DNA of 64,000 nucleotides from Trichococcus collinsii (GCF_900107505.1 NZ_FNQH01000005.1:98013-162012); one strand, 5' to 3'; positions 8,572 through 18,423 are shown, counted from the first letter of the stretch. The notes: generated by a model from the letters alone, not told the origin. Numbers and translations are program-made.

Positions 8572-9489
8572 TCACTCCTGTGTGTTTTCTGTTTCCGAAG
8601 AGTCCTCTTCCTCCATCAGTAACGCACTGCTGGTGGCTGTCTTTGCTTTGACTTGCGCTTCGGCTGACGGAAGTGTAACGGTAGGCGTCGTGATGATGCT
8701 GCCGGTCAACGCATCCACCCGCCTGATTTCCAAAGGAGCATTCTCGATTTCGATTTCGATGTACCACATCGGACTGTAGATATCCATATCCGACAGGCTC
8801 AACGTGCGGTAATAGGTCAATTGCACCATCCGCACGGTGGAATTCGAGGGAATCTGGTTATTGAGATACAGTGCTTCAACTGCCCGTTTCTGCGAAATCA
8901 CAGTCCGGCTGTTGCCTTGCACTTGTGCGGTGCCCGCAAAAGTTTGTTCATAGGAAATGACCTCGTAATCGGGATCTAAATTGAAAGTGATGCTGCCCGT
9001 ACTGTCGCCGATAGGGATATTGTTTGCGACTTGTGCATACACAAGTTGTCTCCTGAGCGGCAAATACGTAAGGAAGGTATATTCAGCTCCATAGAGTACA
9101 TCGCCTTGCAAGATAAAATCCGTAATCGGCGTTCTGTCGATAATCGCCGAATCTACCGCATCGATTTCAAGCGGGATCGGCTCGGACAAGGTGCTGAACA
9201 AAACGCCATCTTTAAAGACAGTCGTCTGATTCACCAACTTCGACTGGTCGGACTCCAACGTGATGCCTTTGTCCGTCTTCAACAAAGGGATTTTCTCCTG
9301 ATCGGTCGATAGCGTCGGAAAATTGATGTCATCCGCCTTCATTGCCTCTTCGATGTTCAGAGTGGTGCTCTCGCTCCCGAAACTCAATGTCGTGGCATTT
9401 TTTTCCAACAGCACGCTGAGCAGATAGATGTTCAAGGCGGCGAAGGTGAGGATAAAAATGATTTTGATGCGTCTAAAGTCCACTGTCAT
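8572..9489 (-). CDS. walI: WalI (YycI), regulator of WalK
   Basis: A 305-residue single-pass membrane protein: a short cytoplasmic N-terminus (MTVDFRRIK), one membrane helix (~8-26) and a large extracytoplasmic domain of the YycI type. WalI and WalH bind the membrane part of WalK and tune its kinase activity. The frame is open upstream to 9546, but the ATG at 9489 follows GGAGGCGG and matches the family N-terminus. It overlaps the end of walH by 17 bases, indicating translational coupling. The C-terminus is Ser/Glu-rich. Confidence 0.88.
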   Translation of the reverse strand: MTVDFRRIKIIFILTFAALNIYLLSVLLEKNATTLSFGSESTTLNIEEAMKADDINFPTLSTDQEKIPLLKTDKGITLESDQSKLVNQTTVFKDGVLFSTLSEPIPLEIDAVDSAIIDRTPITDFILQGDVLYGAEYTFLTYLPLRRQLVYAQVANNIPIGDSTGSITFNLDPDYEVISYEQTFAGTAQVQGNSRTVISQKRAVEALYLNNQIPSNSTVRMVQLTYYRTLSLSDMDIYSPMWYIEIEIENAPLEIRRVDALTGSIITTPTVTLPSAEAQVKAKTATSSALLMEEEDSSETENTQE

Positions 9490-10789
9490 CCGCCTCCGTT
9501 TCCGTTGCGTCGATCCAACGGTCCAATGATTTCCAGACGCCGTCAATCTGAATGAACCACTTGGGCGTCAGATTGACGAGTCTATTGGATTCTTCACTGA
9601 AGGTCCAATCATACCCCAAGGCGATCATCTGAATCTCTTGGCTGCTGTAGCCACCGGCATCCAGCGCAGCCAAAAGATCTTTCCCGCTCAACAGGGTGAC
9701 ATCCTCTCCGCGATCCGTCATCGGTGTCTGGATGACTTGCGTCAGGAATTGCAGTTCCGTCATAGATGATCCGGACATATGGATCCGCGTCAAACCGTAA
9801 TCGACTTCCCCGAAAATCGGATAGCCGTTTACGTATCTTCGGTAATAAACATTATCCGTGTCCTCATCGAACCCATAGAAATAAAAAGGATTCGTCCAAT
9901 TGTCCAACATTTTGATTTCATGGAAACTATCGCGGATCAACCGGTAAGCAGGCAACTCCTCGGCATCAAGGATGTTGCGGTAATAGCTCAACTGCCCGGT
10001 TTCCTTATGGATGCTCAATTCGGAAATGTTATCACTGTAACTCACTAATTCATCGTTTCCGTTATCCTTCAGCTCAGTTGTATCATTGAAAAGCAGATCG
10101 ATGAAATAGCTGTTCGAAGGTTTTTCGACCAGATAGACCAACTTTTGGATTGTGATTGCTTCTTTCGGAAGGTAAGAGATGGCTGATTCGGATTCATACG
10201 ATTCCACTTCCATGTACGCATCTTTTTGGCCTTCGTAAAGGTCCACCAACGGCTGCAGCGCATTATCCGGCCGCTTTGAGGTGAATACTTGCTTCGTCTT
10301 ATCATTCAACAGATAGACGGCATCCTCTTCGTTTGAGTTGAAGATGATCCGATCGATCGTGTCAGCATAATAGTCCTCCTGGAGATTCGTGAAATACCGC
10401 GAAAGCAACTCCAGTGGAACTTCCTCGGCAAAGCGGATCTCCAGTTGGGTAGGCGCCAGAATAAGCGCATCAAACTCCTCCTGCGCGTAGGTTGAGACAT
10501 CTTCGATCCCGTCAAGCAAACCCTCACCCAATAGCTCATTCACGCTCTTCATGATTTCCGGTGTTTGCGTCAAGTAGATGCGCTTATCCGTATGGACGAT
10601 CATCCTTATCGGCGCAAAGACATCCTCTATCTTCTTCGTGTTGGTCAGATTGGCAGAGACGGCTGTCGTCGAATTCTGGCTTAAACCGATCGTACTTGGA
10701 GTGGAAAGGATTCTGACCGTCAGAAACAAGCTGATTGCGACCAACGTATATAATAGAGCGCTCAGTATCGGTGATTCTTTTTGTCTCAT
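9473..10789 (-). CDS. walH: WalH (YycH), regulator of WalK
   Basis: A 438-residue extracytoplasmic protein with a single N-terminal membrane helix (SALLYTLVAISLFLTV). It belongs to the YycH family and works with WalI on the sensor kinase WalK. The chosen ATG at 10789 overlaps the walK stop in the classic ATGA arrangement, with GGAGG 10 bases upstream. A GTG at 10795 is the alternative start. It sits in the order walR-walK-walH-walI. Confidence 0.9.
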   Translation of the reverse strand: MRQKESPILSALLYTLVAISLFLTVRILSTPSTIGLSQNSTTAVSANLTNTKKIEDVFAPIRMIVHTDKRIYLTQTPEIMKSVNELLGEGLLDGIEDVSTYAQEEFDALILAPTQLEIRFAEEVPLELLSRYFTNLQEDYYADTIDRIIFNSNEEDAVYLLNDKTKQVFTSKRPDNALQPLVDLYEGQKDAYMEVESYESESAISYLPKEAITIQKLVYLVEKPSNSYFIDLLFNDTTELKDNGNDELVSYSDNISELSIHKETGQLSYYRNILDAEELPAYRLIRDSFHEIKMLDNWTNPFYFYGFDEDTDNVYYRRYVNGYPIFGEVDYGLTRIHMSGSSMTELQFLTQVIQTPMTDRGEDVTLLSGKDLLAALDAGGYSSQEIQMIALGYDWTFSEESNRLVNLTPKWFIQIDGVWKSLDRWIDATETEADDSGL

Positions 10790-12633
10790 TCCCACTCATC
10801 CTCCTCATCCATCGGAATGTAAGGCAAGGAAATAAAGAAAGTGGACCCTTTATTTTCCACACTGGTTACCCAGATTTTTCCACCGTGCAACTGGACAACC
10901 TCTTTGGAAATGGCCAATCCCAGCCCGGTGCCGCCCATCGAACGGGCACGCGCCTTGTCGACCCGATAGAATCGGTCAAAGACATGGCCGATGTCCTTGC
11001 GCGGAATGCCCAATCCCTCATCGGTGATGCTGATGACGACACTGTTGTGCGTCTCCATCAGTCTGCAGGTTATTTTCCCGCCGTCCGGAGAATATTTGAT
11101 GGCATTGTTCATGATATTGTCGATCACTTGGATAAATTTATCCTGATCGATTTCGACCCACAGCGTACGTTGCGTGAAGTCCCGTTCGATCTTATATTTT
11201 TTGTTGCGGTACTGTTCCGATTTCAACACCACTTCAAAGCGATCGATGATATGCGCGACCAGCTCATTGATGCTGACGAACTCCAGATTCAGTTCCTGTT
11301 TGCCTTGGTCCATCCGGGAGAGATTCAGCAAATCGGTGATCATCCGGATCATCCGATCGGTCTCGGTGGAAATGACCTTCAGGAATTCAGGAGCGATGTC
11401 TTTGTCTTCCCAAGCACCGTCAATCAGCGATTCCGTATAACTTTTCACGCTCGTCAATGGTGTGCGCAGTTCATGGGACACATTGGAAACGAAGCTGCGG
11501 CGTTCCTGTTCGACTTTTTCCTGCTCGGTGATGTCGGAAAGCACGCAGACCAATCCACTGATGAAGCCGGATTCCCGCTGGATGACAGAAAATTCTCCGC
11601 GCAGGATCGTATCCTGATCTTCAGTCGGAATATTCAGAATCAATTCATCCTGCGTCTCCAACAACTGGCGGAAAGTGAATTTCTCGCCCAACTTCAGCAC
11701 TTTCATGATCGATTGCCCGATCGCTTTGTCCTGGGAAATCGAGAGCAGATCCATCGCCCGGCTGTTGATGATGATGATTTTGCCGCGGCGATCGGTGGCC
11801 AATACGCCATCCGTCATGTGCCGCAAGACGCTATCCAACCTTTGGCGCTCCGATTCCGTCGTTTCCTGCGCATCCTTGACTTTGTAGGACAGATCGTTGA
11901 TGGTATCAGCCAATTCGCCCAATTCATCCGCACCATAGACTGTCACCTTGCCGGAATAATCTCCATCGGCAATGTTGGCCGTCTGTCTGCGCATTTCGGA
12001 AATGGGCCGCGTGATACCGCGGGAGATGATCACAGCCAACACGATTGTAATGATGACCGCCACAACCGAAGCGTTCAGAAAGATGCCCACTGTCTGGTTC
12101 ATCTGCGAATAGACCGACTCAATATTCGATTCCATCACCAACACTCCGATAAGGGTACCGGTATTGTCAGTCGAATAGATCGGACTGATGTTCTTCAGCA
12201 CGCGGCTATTCGTGTCTTCCTTCACATATTGATAGGACGAGGGTGTATCCAGAAGAATGACCTGTTGGACATCCCGATCGGTCGACTTCGTTCCGATCAA
12301 AGATTGCAGCGTTTGGTCATTGATTCCGAGAATATACCCCTGTTCATCCATGACTTGCGTTTCCAGAATGTTGGCGCCCGTAAAATCGCTAAGGATGGTC
12401 TGGACCGACTCCTCCAGCTTTTCTGTATCATCGGCCATCAGGATCGGCTGCAATGTCTTCTCAAGAAAGCCTGCATTCAGGCTCATTTGGCTGTCGAAGT
12501 TGCTGATCATTTTCGTTTCCAGTTCACGGATAAAATAAGCACCGATCAGTTGCAGGGATACCAAAAGGAGAAGAATAAAAAGCATTGGTATCTTGAAATG
12601 GATGGAGTGAACCAAACGTATCTTTTTGTTCAT
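10786..12633 (-). CDS. walK: WalK (VicK/YycG) cell-wall sensor histidine kinase
   Basis: A 615-residue membrane sensor kinase. Membrane helices lie at about 16-34 and 186-205 and flank an extracytoplasmic sensor domain. Then come HAMP (~205-258), PAS (~265-375), the HisKA dimer domain with the phospho-accepting H387 in VSHELRTP, and the ATPase domain with the N box (MNNAIKYSP, ~508), G1 (DEGLGIP, 538) and G2 (GGTGLGL, 567). It phosphorylates WalR and governs peptidoglycan hydrolase genes in Firmicutes, where the pair is normally essential. It starts 6 bases after walR ends. Confidence 0.97.
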   Translation of the reverse strand: MNKKIRLVHSIHFKIPMLFILLLLVSLQLIGAYFIRELETKMISNFDSQMSLNAGFLEKTLQPILMADDTEKLEESVQTILSDFTGANILETQVMDEQGYILGINDQTLQSLIGTKSTDRDVQQVILLDTPSSYQYVKEDTNSRVLKNISPIYSTDNTGTLIGVLVMESNIESVYSQMNQTVGIFLNASVVAVIITIVLAVIISRGITRPISEMRRQTANIADGDYSGKVTVYGADELGELADTINDLSYKVKDAQETTESERQRLDSVLRHMTDGVLATDRRGKIIIINSRAMDLLSISQDKAIGQSIMKVLKLGEKFTFRQLLETQDELILNIPTEDQDTILRGEFSVIQRESGFISGLVCVLSDITEQEKVEQERRSFVSNVSHELRTPLTSVKSYTESLIDGAWEDKDIAPEFLKVISTETDRMIRMITDLLNLSRMDQGKQELNLEFVSINELVAHIIDRFEVVLKSEQYRNKKYKIERDFTQRTLWVEIDQDKFIQVIDNIMNNAIKYSPDGGKITCRLMETHNSVVISITDEGLGIPRKDIGHVFDRFYRVDKARARSMGGTGLGLAISKEVVQLHGGKIWVTSVENKGSTFFISLPYIPMDEEDEWE

Positions 12634-12639
12634 ATATGG

Positions 12640-13347
12640 TTACTCCTGATCCGGATTCTTCAAGAAGTAGCCTACTCCTCTTCGCGTGATCAACCAAGTC
12701 GGATGGCTCGGTGTATCTTCGATTTTTTCGCGCAGTCTACGGACCGTCACATCGACAGTGCGGACATCGCCGAAATAATCATATCCCCAGACAGTCTGCA
12801 GCAGATGCTCCCGCGTCATCACTTGGCCGATATGTTTCGCCAAATAATGCAATAATTCGAATTCGCGGTGGGTCAATTCAATCTCTACCCCACGCTTCGA
12901 CACGATGTAGGCATCTTCGTGGATGATCAATGCTCCAATTTTGATTTCATTTGTATCGTTCTCTTCAGGCGGTGCCGCAACTGGTGAGGCTTGTCTCCTC
13001 AAGTTCGCTTTTACGCGTGCGACCAATTCCCGGTTAGAAAATGGTTTCGTGACATAGTCATCCGCACCCAATTCCAGCCCGAGGACTTTGTCGATTTCAG
13101 AGTCTTTAGCTGTCAGCATGATGATCGGTACATCGCTCGTCTTGCGGATTTCCCGGCAGACTTCCAATCCGTCCATCTTGGGCAGCATAAGATCCAGCAG
13201 GATGATATCCGGGCCCACTTCCGCAAATTGCGCCAAGGCTTCTTCACCATCAAATGCAGTGAAGACCTCATAACCTTCTTTGGTCAGATTAAACTTGATT
13301 ATATCTGAGATTGGTTTTTCATCGTCTACCACTAATACCTTTTTCAT
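12640..13347 (-). CDS. walR: WalR (VicR/YycF) response regulator
   Basis: A 235-residue OmpR-family response regulator. The receiver domain has the phospho-accepting D52 (ILLDLMLP) with acidic DDE near the start and the conserved TAKD and K (VTKPF). A winged-helix DNA-binding domain follows from about residue 130 ([25 protein letters not shown]). The ATG at 13347 follows AAGGAGG by 7 bases; an upstream in-frame TTG is not needed. First gene of the wal operon, with a strong promoter just upstream. Confidence 0.97.
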   Translation of the reverse strand: MKKVLVVDDEKPISDIIKFNLTKEGYEVFTAFDGEEALAQFAEVGPDIILLDLMLPKMDGLEVCREIRKTSDVPIIMLTAKDSEIDKVLGLELGADDYVTKPFSNRELVARVKANLRRQASPVAAPPEENDTNEIKIGALIIHEDAYIVSKRGVEIELTHREFELLHYLAKHIGQVMTREHLLQTVWGYDYFGDVRTVDVTVRRLREKIEDTPSHPTWLITRRGVGYFLKNPDQE

Positions 13348-13403
13348 CTTCAAACCTCCTTATTTCTTGCAACTCACTGTCCCTTTCGGAACGTCTACTC
13401 TTT

Positions 13404-13432
13404 ATTATACAATTGCAGCCGATTAAGTGCAA
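13404..13432 (-). promoter_or_regulatory. Sigma-A promoter of the wal operon
   Basis: On the minus strand TTGCAC (13427-13432) and TATAAT (13404-13409) are separated by exactly 17 bases, about 57 bases upstream of the walR start codon. Confidence 0.85.
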
Positions 13433-13474
13433 AGCGTTCCTGAATTATCCACCGGCAGAACCCGCACGACTGTA

Positions 13475-13520
13475 CAAAAAAGGACGAGCCATCAATCGTT
13501 TTCCTGACTGATGGCTCATC
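13475..13520 (-). terminator. Terminator after the L,D-transpeptidase gene
   Basis: On the minus strand a 12-bp stem with one G-T mismatch (GATGAGCCATCA / TGATGGCTCGTC) is followed by CTTTTTTG. It insulates the wal promoter from the upstream gene. Confidence 0.88.
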
Positions 13521-13557
13521 CCCCTATTAGACATTATGGCATTCATTTATTGATTCA

Positions 13558-14934
13558 TCAGCTGTGGATGACGACAGGAACCCCGATACCAATCATCCCA
13601 AACAGTTCAGCCATTACCCCGGGTGGCGTATTGACACAACCATTCGAGCCGGCAGTGAGCCAATATTCACCGCCGTAAGCAGGCTGCCAAGATGAATCGT
13701 GGATACCGATGCCTGTCCACTCGACAGGCATCCAGTATTCGACAGGCGATTCGTAATCCTTTTCGGTTCTTGGATTATAGCCTTTCAAAACGGCATCCTC
13801 TTCTTTGTTCCAAATGTAGAAAACCCCCGTCGGAGTCGGCGACATCGGATGACCGGAAACGATATCCGTTTCAAGCGCAACGACGCCATCTTGGTAATAC
13901 CACATGTGCTGGCTTGAAAGATCCACTTCGACATAGGTGGTGCCGATGTCCGCGCCATCCGCATGATAGCCGGTACCGTTATAATTCGGCGTTACCGTCA
14001 CATCTTCCCCTGCTAAAACATAGCTGATCAGGTTGTCCGTTTCGGCTGCGACAGCCAATGTCCATCCATACGTGCCGGATGGGACTTGGACCGTTTCACC
14101 GTCCGTTGCCAAGAAATCCCGTGTACGGGAATAGGTGCTGTATTTGTCGCTCAGTCCTTGCAGATAGGCTGCAACGCCTTCGCGATTGACGGACACTTCG
14201 CCGTTCTCGTCAATGCCCAACCATTCGATGATGGCTGTTTGCGGCACAGTCTCTGTCTGTCCGGAAATGGTATATTGGATAACCGTATCCGTCAAATCAT
14301 CCAATTTTTGCAACGTTTCCGCCAGAATTGGATCATCCGCCGTTAATGTTGGCTGTTGATAGGCCTGCGCAAGATCGATTTCCGTTTCTCCGGAAATGAC
14401 TGCTTCTAACATCTTAGCCTTCAACAATTCCAGATCTACCATGTTTCCTGCCGTTTCAGGCGAAATCTCGTAGCCGTCAGTCCCTTTGACAACAGTAGCG
14501 TTCACGGGGGCCGTACGACTTTCGTTCTCCAACGGCATCGCCGCCAAAATGTCCCCTAAAGCCGTTTCATCAACAGACACACCGCTAAGGTCGGTTTCTT
14601 CTTGCTTTTCTTGGAATAGCAGAATTGGCCAATCCCAGCCACTTTGTTCAGCCTTCATCGTTTCCAATTTCTCGGTGTTGTCGATGGAAACGCCCAGGTC
14701 TGCAGGTGTGAAGGCATGGATAGTCTCTCCATCTTCGATGATTCGGATCTGCGCTTGTGCGATTGCAGCGGTTGTCTCTTCTTTTGCTTGAATTACGGTA
14801 TCATTCGATATGTCAACGCCATCCAACATCGTATTCGGTAAGAATTTATCCTCATAATAGCTACCTATACCAAAGTATCCGGCTGCGACCAATAAGAACG
14901 CTGTAGCGCCAATGATGATGGGTTTCTTTTTCAC
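13558..14934 (-). CDS. L,D-transpeptidase (YkuD domain) with peptidoglycan-binding region
   Basis: About 458 residues: one N-terminal membrane anchor (IIIGATAFLLVAAGYFGIG), a middle region of the peptidoglycan-binding type (roughly 40-330), and a C-terminal YkuD catalytic domain (from ~337). The catalytic motif is visible as IGIHDSSW and SNGCVNTP, with the nucleophile cysteine near residue 437 counted from the upstream GTG. Such enzymes make 3-3 cross-links in peptidoglycan or attach proteins. Start: the GTG at 14934 follows AGAAGGTGG; an in-frame GTG at 14946 is less well placed. It is a single-gene unit upstream of the wal operon. Confidence 0.9.
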   Translation of the reverse strand: MKKKPIIIGATAFLLVAAGYFGIGSYYEDKFLPNTMLDGVDISNDTVIQAKEETTAAIAQAQIRIIEDGETIHAFTPADLGVSIDNTEKLETMKAEQSGWDWPILLFQEKQEETDLSGVSVDETALGDILAAMPLENESRTAPVNATVVKGTDGYEISPETAGNMVDLELLKAKMLEAVISGETEIDLAQAYQQPTLTADDPILAETLQKLDDLTDTVIQYTISGQTETVPQTAIIEWLGIDENGEVSVNREGVAAYLQGLSDKYSTYSRTRDFLATDGETVQVPSGTYGWTLAVAAETDNLISYVLAGEDVTVTPNYNGTGYHADGADIGTTYVEVDLSSQHMWYYQDGVVALETDIVSGHPMSPTPTGVFYIWNKEEDAVLKGYNPRTEKDYESPVEYWMPVEWTGIGIHDSSWQPAYGGEYWLTAGSNGCVNTPPGVMAELFGMIGIGVPVVIHS

Positions 14935-15150
14935 TGTCCAGACCACCTTCTCGTTTTATTACGTTTAAGTTACATTTGTGTTACAAATAATTGTAACTTA
15001 CTTTTTAATACTTTACCATGTTTTCTTTAAAAAGCAAGCTATTTTAGCTTAATTTTTTTATAATAGGCCGTCTTCTTAGATACTAATCATAATACCTATG
15101 CGGAAGAAATGCAAACAGACACACTTGCATTTTCATCTGTGTAGACCGAC

Positions 15151-15180
15151 AAAAAAAGCCTGTCTCAATATGAGGCAGGC
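15151..15180 (-). terminator. Terminator after the methyltransferase gene
   Basis: On the minus strand a 9-bp stem with one mismatch (GCCTGCCTC / GAGACAGGC) is followed by seven T residues. Confidence 0.9.
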
Positions 15181-15188
15181 CTTGATTG

Positions 15189-15917
15189 CTATGCGCGATT
15201 CTGGTTCTCTGTGTTGATTTCATCGAGGATATAGCCGAAATCGAACTCTTCTTTTTTGACGATCAGCAATAGGCCATCGCCAAGAGGTACGAGAGAAGTC
15301 TCCAATGCCGGATGGTCCAACACGGTATCCATCAGCTTGTTCAGGCGGCGGTGAATCTTGCGGACCCTCTTCGGAACGTCAGCTTCATCATCCAGGATGG
15401 TTCCGCCTTGGAAAACATCATCGATGACCAGCATTCCGTCTTTCTTCAGAAGGCGGATGCAATGGGGCAAAAATTCATAATACTTGGATTTCGCACTGTC
15501 CATAAAGATGAAATCATACGGACCTTCCAAGGTAGGCAGGACTTCCGCCGCATCGCCTTCCAAAAGCGTCACCTTGTCCGCGATGCCCAATTTCTCAAAG
15601 TTTGCTTTTGCGTGGTTGATCATGACCTCAAAACGATCGATGGTCGTGACGTGGCCTTCCGCTCCGACGTGTTGTGCCATCAGGCTGCCTGAGAAGCCAA
15701 TTGCCGCTCCGATTTCCAATATCTGTTTGGGTTTGATCTGTCCCAGCAGCATATTCAGGAACACAGCTGTTTCATGCGGAATGATGGGCACGCCTCTTTC
15801 GTTCGCGGTCTTTTCCAGTTCCCCCAATTCTCCGGGGAAACGCTTCAGTCTGTCGCGCATAAATGCGACCAGTTCTTTCTTTACGACGGGTCTGTCCATC
15901 ATTTCGTTCAATGCCAT
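15189..15917 (-). CDS. trmR: SAM-dependent O-methyltransferase, TrmR type
   Basis: A 242-residue class I methyltransferase. The SAM motif is LEIGAAIGFSG (~65-75), with an acidic TIDR at the next strand and the metal/substrate motif FMDSAKSKYYEF (~137). It matches the layout of Bacillus YrrM/TrmR, which methylates 5-hydroxyuridine at the tRNA wobble position, including VPIIPHET near the start and LVPLGDGLLLIVKK near the end. The specific substrate is inferred from that likeness; a small-molecule catechol-type methyltransferase is possible. It has AAGGAG before the ATG and a tail about 20 residues longer than YrrM. Confidence 0.8.
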   Translation of the reverse strand: MALNEMMDRPVVKKELVAFMRDRLKRFPGELGELEKTANERGVPIIPHETAVFLNMLLGQIKPKQILEIGAAIGFSGSLMAQHVGAEGHVTTIDRFEVMINHAKANFEKLGIADKVTLLEGDAAEVLPTLEGPYDFIFMDSAKSKYYEFLPHCIRLLKKDGMLVIDDVFQGGTILDDEADVPKRVRKIHRRLNKLMDTVLDHPALETSLVPLGDGLLLIVKKEEFDFGYILDEINTENQNRA

Positions 15918-15957
15918 ACTTTTTTCTCCTTATCGCATACTCTTTTATCAATGGCAA

Positions 15958-15984
15958 CAAGGCTGGGAATGGATCCCAGCCTTG
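15958..15984 (-). terminator. Hairpin terminator after the CNNM gene
   Basis: An 11-bp perfect stem (CAAGGCTGGGA / TCCCAGCCTTG) with a 5-base loop. The trailing T run on the minus strand is weak (TTGTT), so termination may be partial. Confidence 0.65.
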
Positions 15985-15987
15985 TGC

Positions 15988-17322
15988 TTATTCATCTTCA
16001 ATAACTACTGCTTGGACGGGTTCTCTCGTGACACGGATGCCACGGATCCTGCCGCTTTCGACCTGCGTAGTCGTCAGCAGGTACTCTCCGGTCTGAATCG
16101 TCGCATGTTCATCATCTTTCGGGAAATAGCCGAGTTCTTCGATCATGTATCCGGCTATCGTATCCACTTCTTCGGATGCGATAGCCGTCTTGAATAATTG
16201 ATTGAACTTGTCCAGTGGCATACGTCCATTCACAACATAATGATTATCATCGATTTTTTTCGAAAGGCGGTAAATTTCATCATACTCATCTTCAATGTCC
16301 CCAACGATTTCCTCCAAAAGGTCCTCGAGGGTGATGATTCCCTCCACGCCACCGTATTCATCCTTGATGATGGCCATATGCGTGTGGGTCTTGCGGAACT
16401 CTACTAAGAGATCATCGATATAAATAGTGGAAGGGACAAATAAAGGCGTATTGACCAATTCACGGAAAGAAATTCGCTCAAAACCAACTTCCTTTGATGC
16501 TTTCAAAACATTTTTCATATGCAGAACACCAATGATATTGTCCCTGTCTTGCTCATAAACCGGAATCCGAGAATATTGACTGTTCAAAACCAGCGCAATG
16601 TTGTATTCCAGATCATCATCCAAATCCATCATCAAAGTGTCCGTGCGCGGCACCATCAATTCACGGGCAAGCTTCGTGTCCAAAGAGAGCACTCCCTGCA
16701 TCATAGTGAACTCTGATGGGTCGATAACCCCTTCGCCTCGGCTCTGTGCAAGGATAGCCTTCATTTCGTCACGAGTGAGCTTCTCTTCCACATTCGTGAA
16801 TTCGATCGGTGTCAATTTCTTCAGGATACCGGTCGAGAAAGACAAAAGCCAAACGAACGGTTTGAAGAAGGTCTTGACGACAACGATTGGGCCAGCGGTG
16901 TGGCGCGCAATGGTTTCGGGCATCTGCAAGGCGATCTGTTTAGGATACAGTTCACCGAAAACGAGCGTGATATAGGAAAGGACAACGGTGATGATGATCA
17001 TCGCTATCGTTTTGCCGCCGGCGACGCTTCCCAACAACGGTTCGATATAGCCGACGAAGTTGGATGAAGCGGACGCACTGCTGAAGAATCCGGCAAATGT
17101 GATGGCAACTTGGATAGTGGCCAAGAAATCATCCGGATTCTCCAAGAGACGCAAAACCTTCTGTGATTTCTTATCGCCGTCTTTGGCCAGCTTCTCGATT
17201 TTGGAACGGTTGATAGAAACAAATGCCAATTCGGCTGAGGCGAAATAAGCATTCAGTAAAGTCAGGGTTAGGATCAATGCTATTTTTGATAGTAACGACT
17301 GGCCTTCGGGGTCTGGGTTCAT
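15988..17322 (-). CDS. CNNM/hemolysin C family membrane protein with CBS domains
   Basis: About 444 residues: a CNNM/DUF21 membrane domain with several hydrophobic helices (~10-190), two CBS domains (~205-330) and a C-terminal CorC/HlyC domain. Family members are magnesium or cobalt efflux proteins. The frame is open to 17421, but the N-terminal 33 residues there are not membrane-like. The ATG at 17322 follows AGGAG and matches the family start (SLLSKIALILTLTLLNAYFASAELA contains the usual signature). Upstream at 17454-17473 is a small perfect hairpin (GAAAAATC / GATTTTTC). Confidence 0.9.
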   Translation of the reverse strand: MNPDPEGQSLLSKIALILTLTLLNAYFASAELAFVSINRSKIEKLAKDGDKKSQKVLRLLENPDDFLATIQVAITFAGFFSSASASSNFVGYIEPLLGSVAGGKTIAMIIITVVLSYITLVFGELYPKQIALQMPETIARHTAGPIVVVKTFFKPFVWLLSFSTGILKKLTPIEFTNVEEKLTRDEMKAILAQSRGEGVIDPSEFTMMQGVLSLDTKLARELMVPRTDTLMMDLDDDLEYNIALVLNSQYSRIPVYEQDRDNIIGVLHMKNVLKASKEVGFERISFRELVNTPLFVPSTIYIDDLLVEFRKTHTHMAIIKDEYGGVEGIITLEDLLEEIVGDIEDEYDEIYRLSKKIDDNHYVVNGRMPLDKFNQLFKTAIASEEVDTIAGYMIEELGYFPKDDEHATIQTGEYLLTTTQVESGRIRGIRVTREPVQAVVIEDE

Positions 17323-17640
17323 ATGATTTTTTTCTCCTTTTTTATGGTGACTCACGCAACTAGGGCCTGTCCTGAAACAAGGCGCTGGGAAGTTGCATAA
17401 AAAAATATAGATTCTGTTCAATTATATACTACTTAATATAGTGAACTCCGCTCGAAAAATCAAGAGATTTTTCATTTACGGACTGATGGAGCGATTCCGC
17501 GCTTTTTCCTCACGCCTTCCGGGAACGACAAGTGTTCTCATTCCAATCTAATGTTTGAAAGAGGCTGACAATGTCTTGGAAGGGCTTTACCGCTTGATTT
17601 ATCAAATGTTTAAGAATTTCCAACTATGCGTTTATAACCG

Positions 17641-17668
17641 TTGCTTTTTTTTATTTTAATGTTATTAT
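17641..17668 (+). promoter_or_regulatory. Likely promoter of cbpA
   Basis: TTGCTT (17641) and TATTAT (17663) are separated by 16 bases, 40 bases before the cbpA start. Both boxes have mismatches. The rest of the gap between the CNNM start and here holds nothing else I can name. Confidence 0.5.
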
Positions 17669-17707
17669 CACATTAGACACCCGTGTTTTTAGGAGGATTT
17701 TAATTAT

Positions 17708-18349
17708 ATGCTTATCCGCTCACTTGCCATTCCAAAACGAGAGCTCACCATCGTCAAGGAGTCCGCCACGCTTCGGGATGCACTGGATATCCTCGAAGAT
17801 TCAGGATTCCGTTGTGTTCCGATTCTGGACGAAACAGAAACCATTTTTCGTGGAAATATCTACAAAATGCATATCTATCGGCACAAAGCGAACGGCGGGG
17901 ACATGAACCTGCCTGTCACGCATCTGCTGAAGAATGCCACAAAATTCATTTCGATAGACAGTTCATTCTTTAAGGTATTTTTTACCATCAAAGAATTACC
18001 CTACATTTCCGTTTTGAATAAGGATATGACCTTTTACGGCATCCTGACCCATAACGCCTTGTTGAACATGTTGGCCCAATCATGGAGCATCGATGTCGGT
18101 AGTTATGTGCTGACGGTCATCGCGCCTGGTCAGAAAGGCGATCTGTACCACATCACCAAAATCATCAACCGTTACTCCTCTATCGCTAGCTGTATTTCCT
18201 TGGACATCAACCGGGAAGACGCTCTGCGCAGGGTATTGGTCACTTTACCCGCCGGAACGCCCAAGCAGGTGCTGGATTCCATCGTAAAGGCATTGGAACG
18301 CAAAGATTTCCGAGTGACGGAAATCGAAAATCTGCAAGTTGATTTCTGA
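17708..18349 (+). CDS. cbpA: CbpA-like cyclic-di-AMP-binding CBS-ACT protein
   Basis: 213 residues: a tandem CBS pair (about 1-135, with SATLRDALDILEDSGFRCVPILDE and a second unit ending NALLNM) followed by an ACT-like domain (~140-208). This is the layout of Listeria CbpA, a cyclic-di-AMP-binding protein of unclear downstream role. The label rests on length and domain order; a ligand cannot be proved from sequence. AGGAGG precedes the ATG. It is an isolated plus-strand gene in a minus-strand region and shares a bidirectional terminator with the gene after it. Confidence 0.75.
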   Translation: MLIRSLAIPKRELTIVKESATLRDALDILEDSGFRCVPILDETETIFRGNIYKMHIYRHKANGGDMNLPVTHLLKNATKFISIDSSFFKVFFTIKELPYISVLNKDMTFYGILTHNALLNMLAQSWSIDVGSYVLTVIAPGQKGDLYHITKIINRYSSIASCISLDINREDALRRVLVTLPAGTPKQVLDSIVKALERKDFRVTEIENLQVDF

Positions 18350-18370
18350 AAAAGCTCCTTTTACACATTA

Positions 18371-18408
18371 AAAAAGTCGGACGAAGCCTTGTGCTTGTCC
18401 GACTTTTT
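18371..18408. terminator. Bidirectional terminator between cbpA and an MBL hydrolase
   Basis: A perfect 12-bp stem AAAAAGTCGGAC / GTCCGACTTTTT with a 14-base loop. The A and T runs on its two sides serve both converging genes. Confidence 0.88.
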
Positions 18409-18423
18409 CAGCGTGTCCCCGGA

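Noticed and set aside
10735..12855. A 706-codon open frame on the plus strand
   Set aside because: It lies exactly antisense to walK/walR, whose domains and ribosome sites are clear. Its translation is rich in His, Asp and Gln as expected for an antisense shadow.
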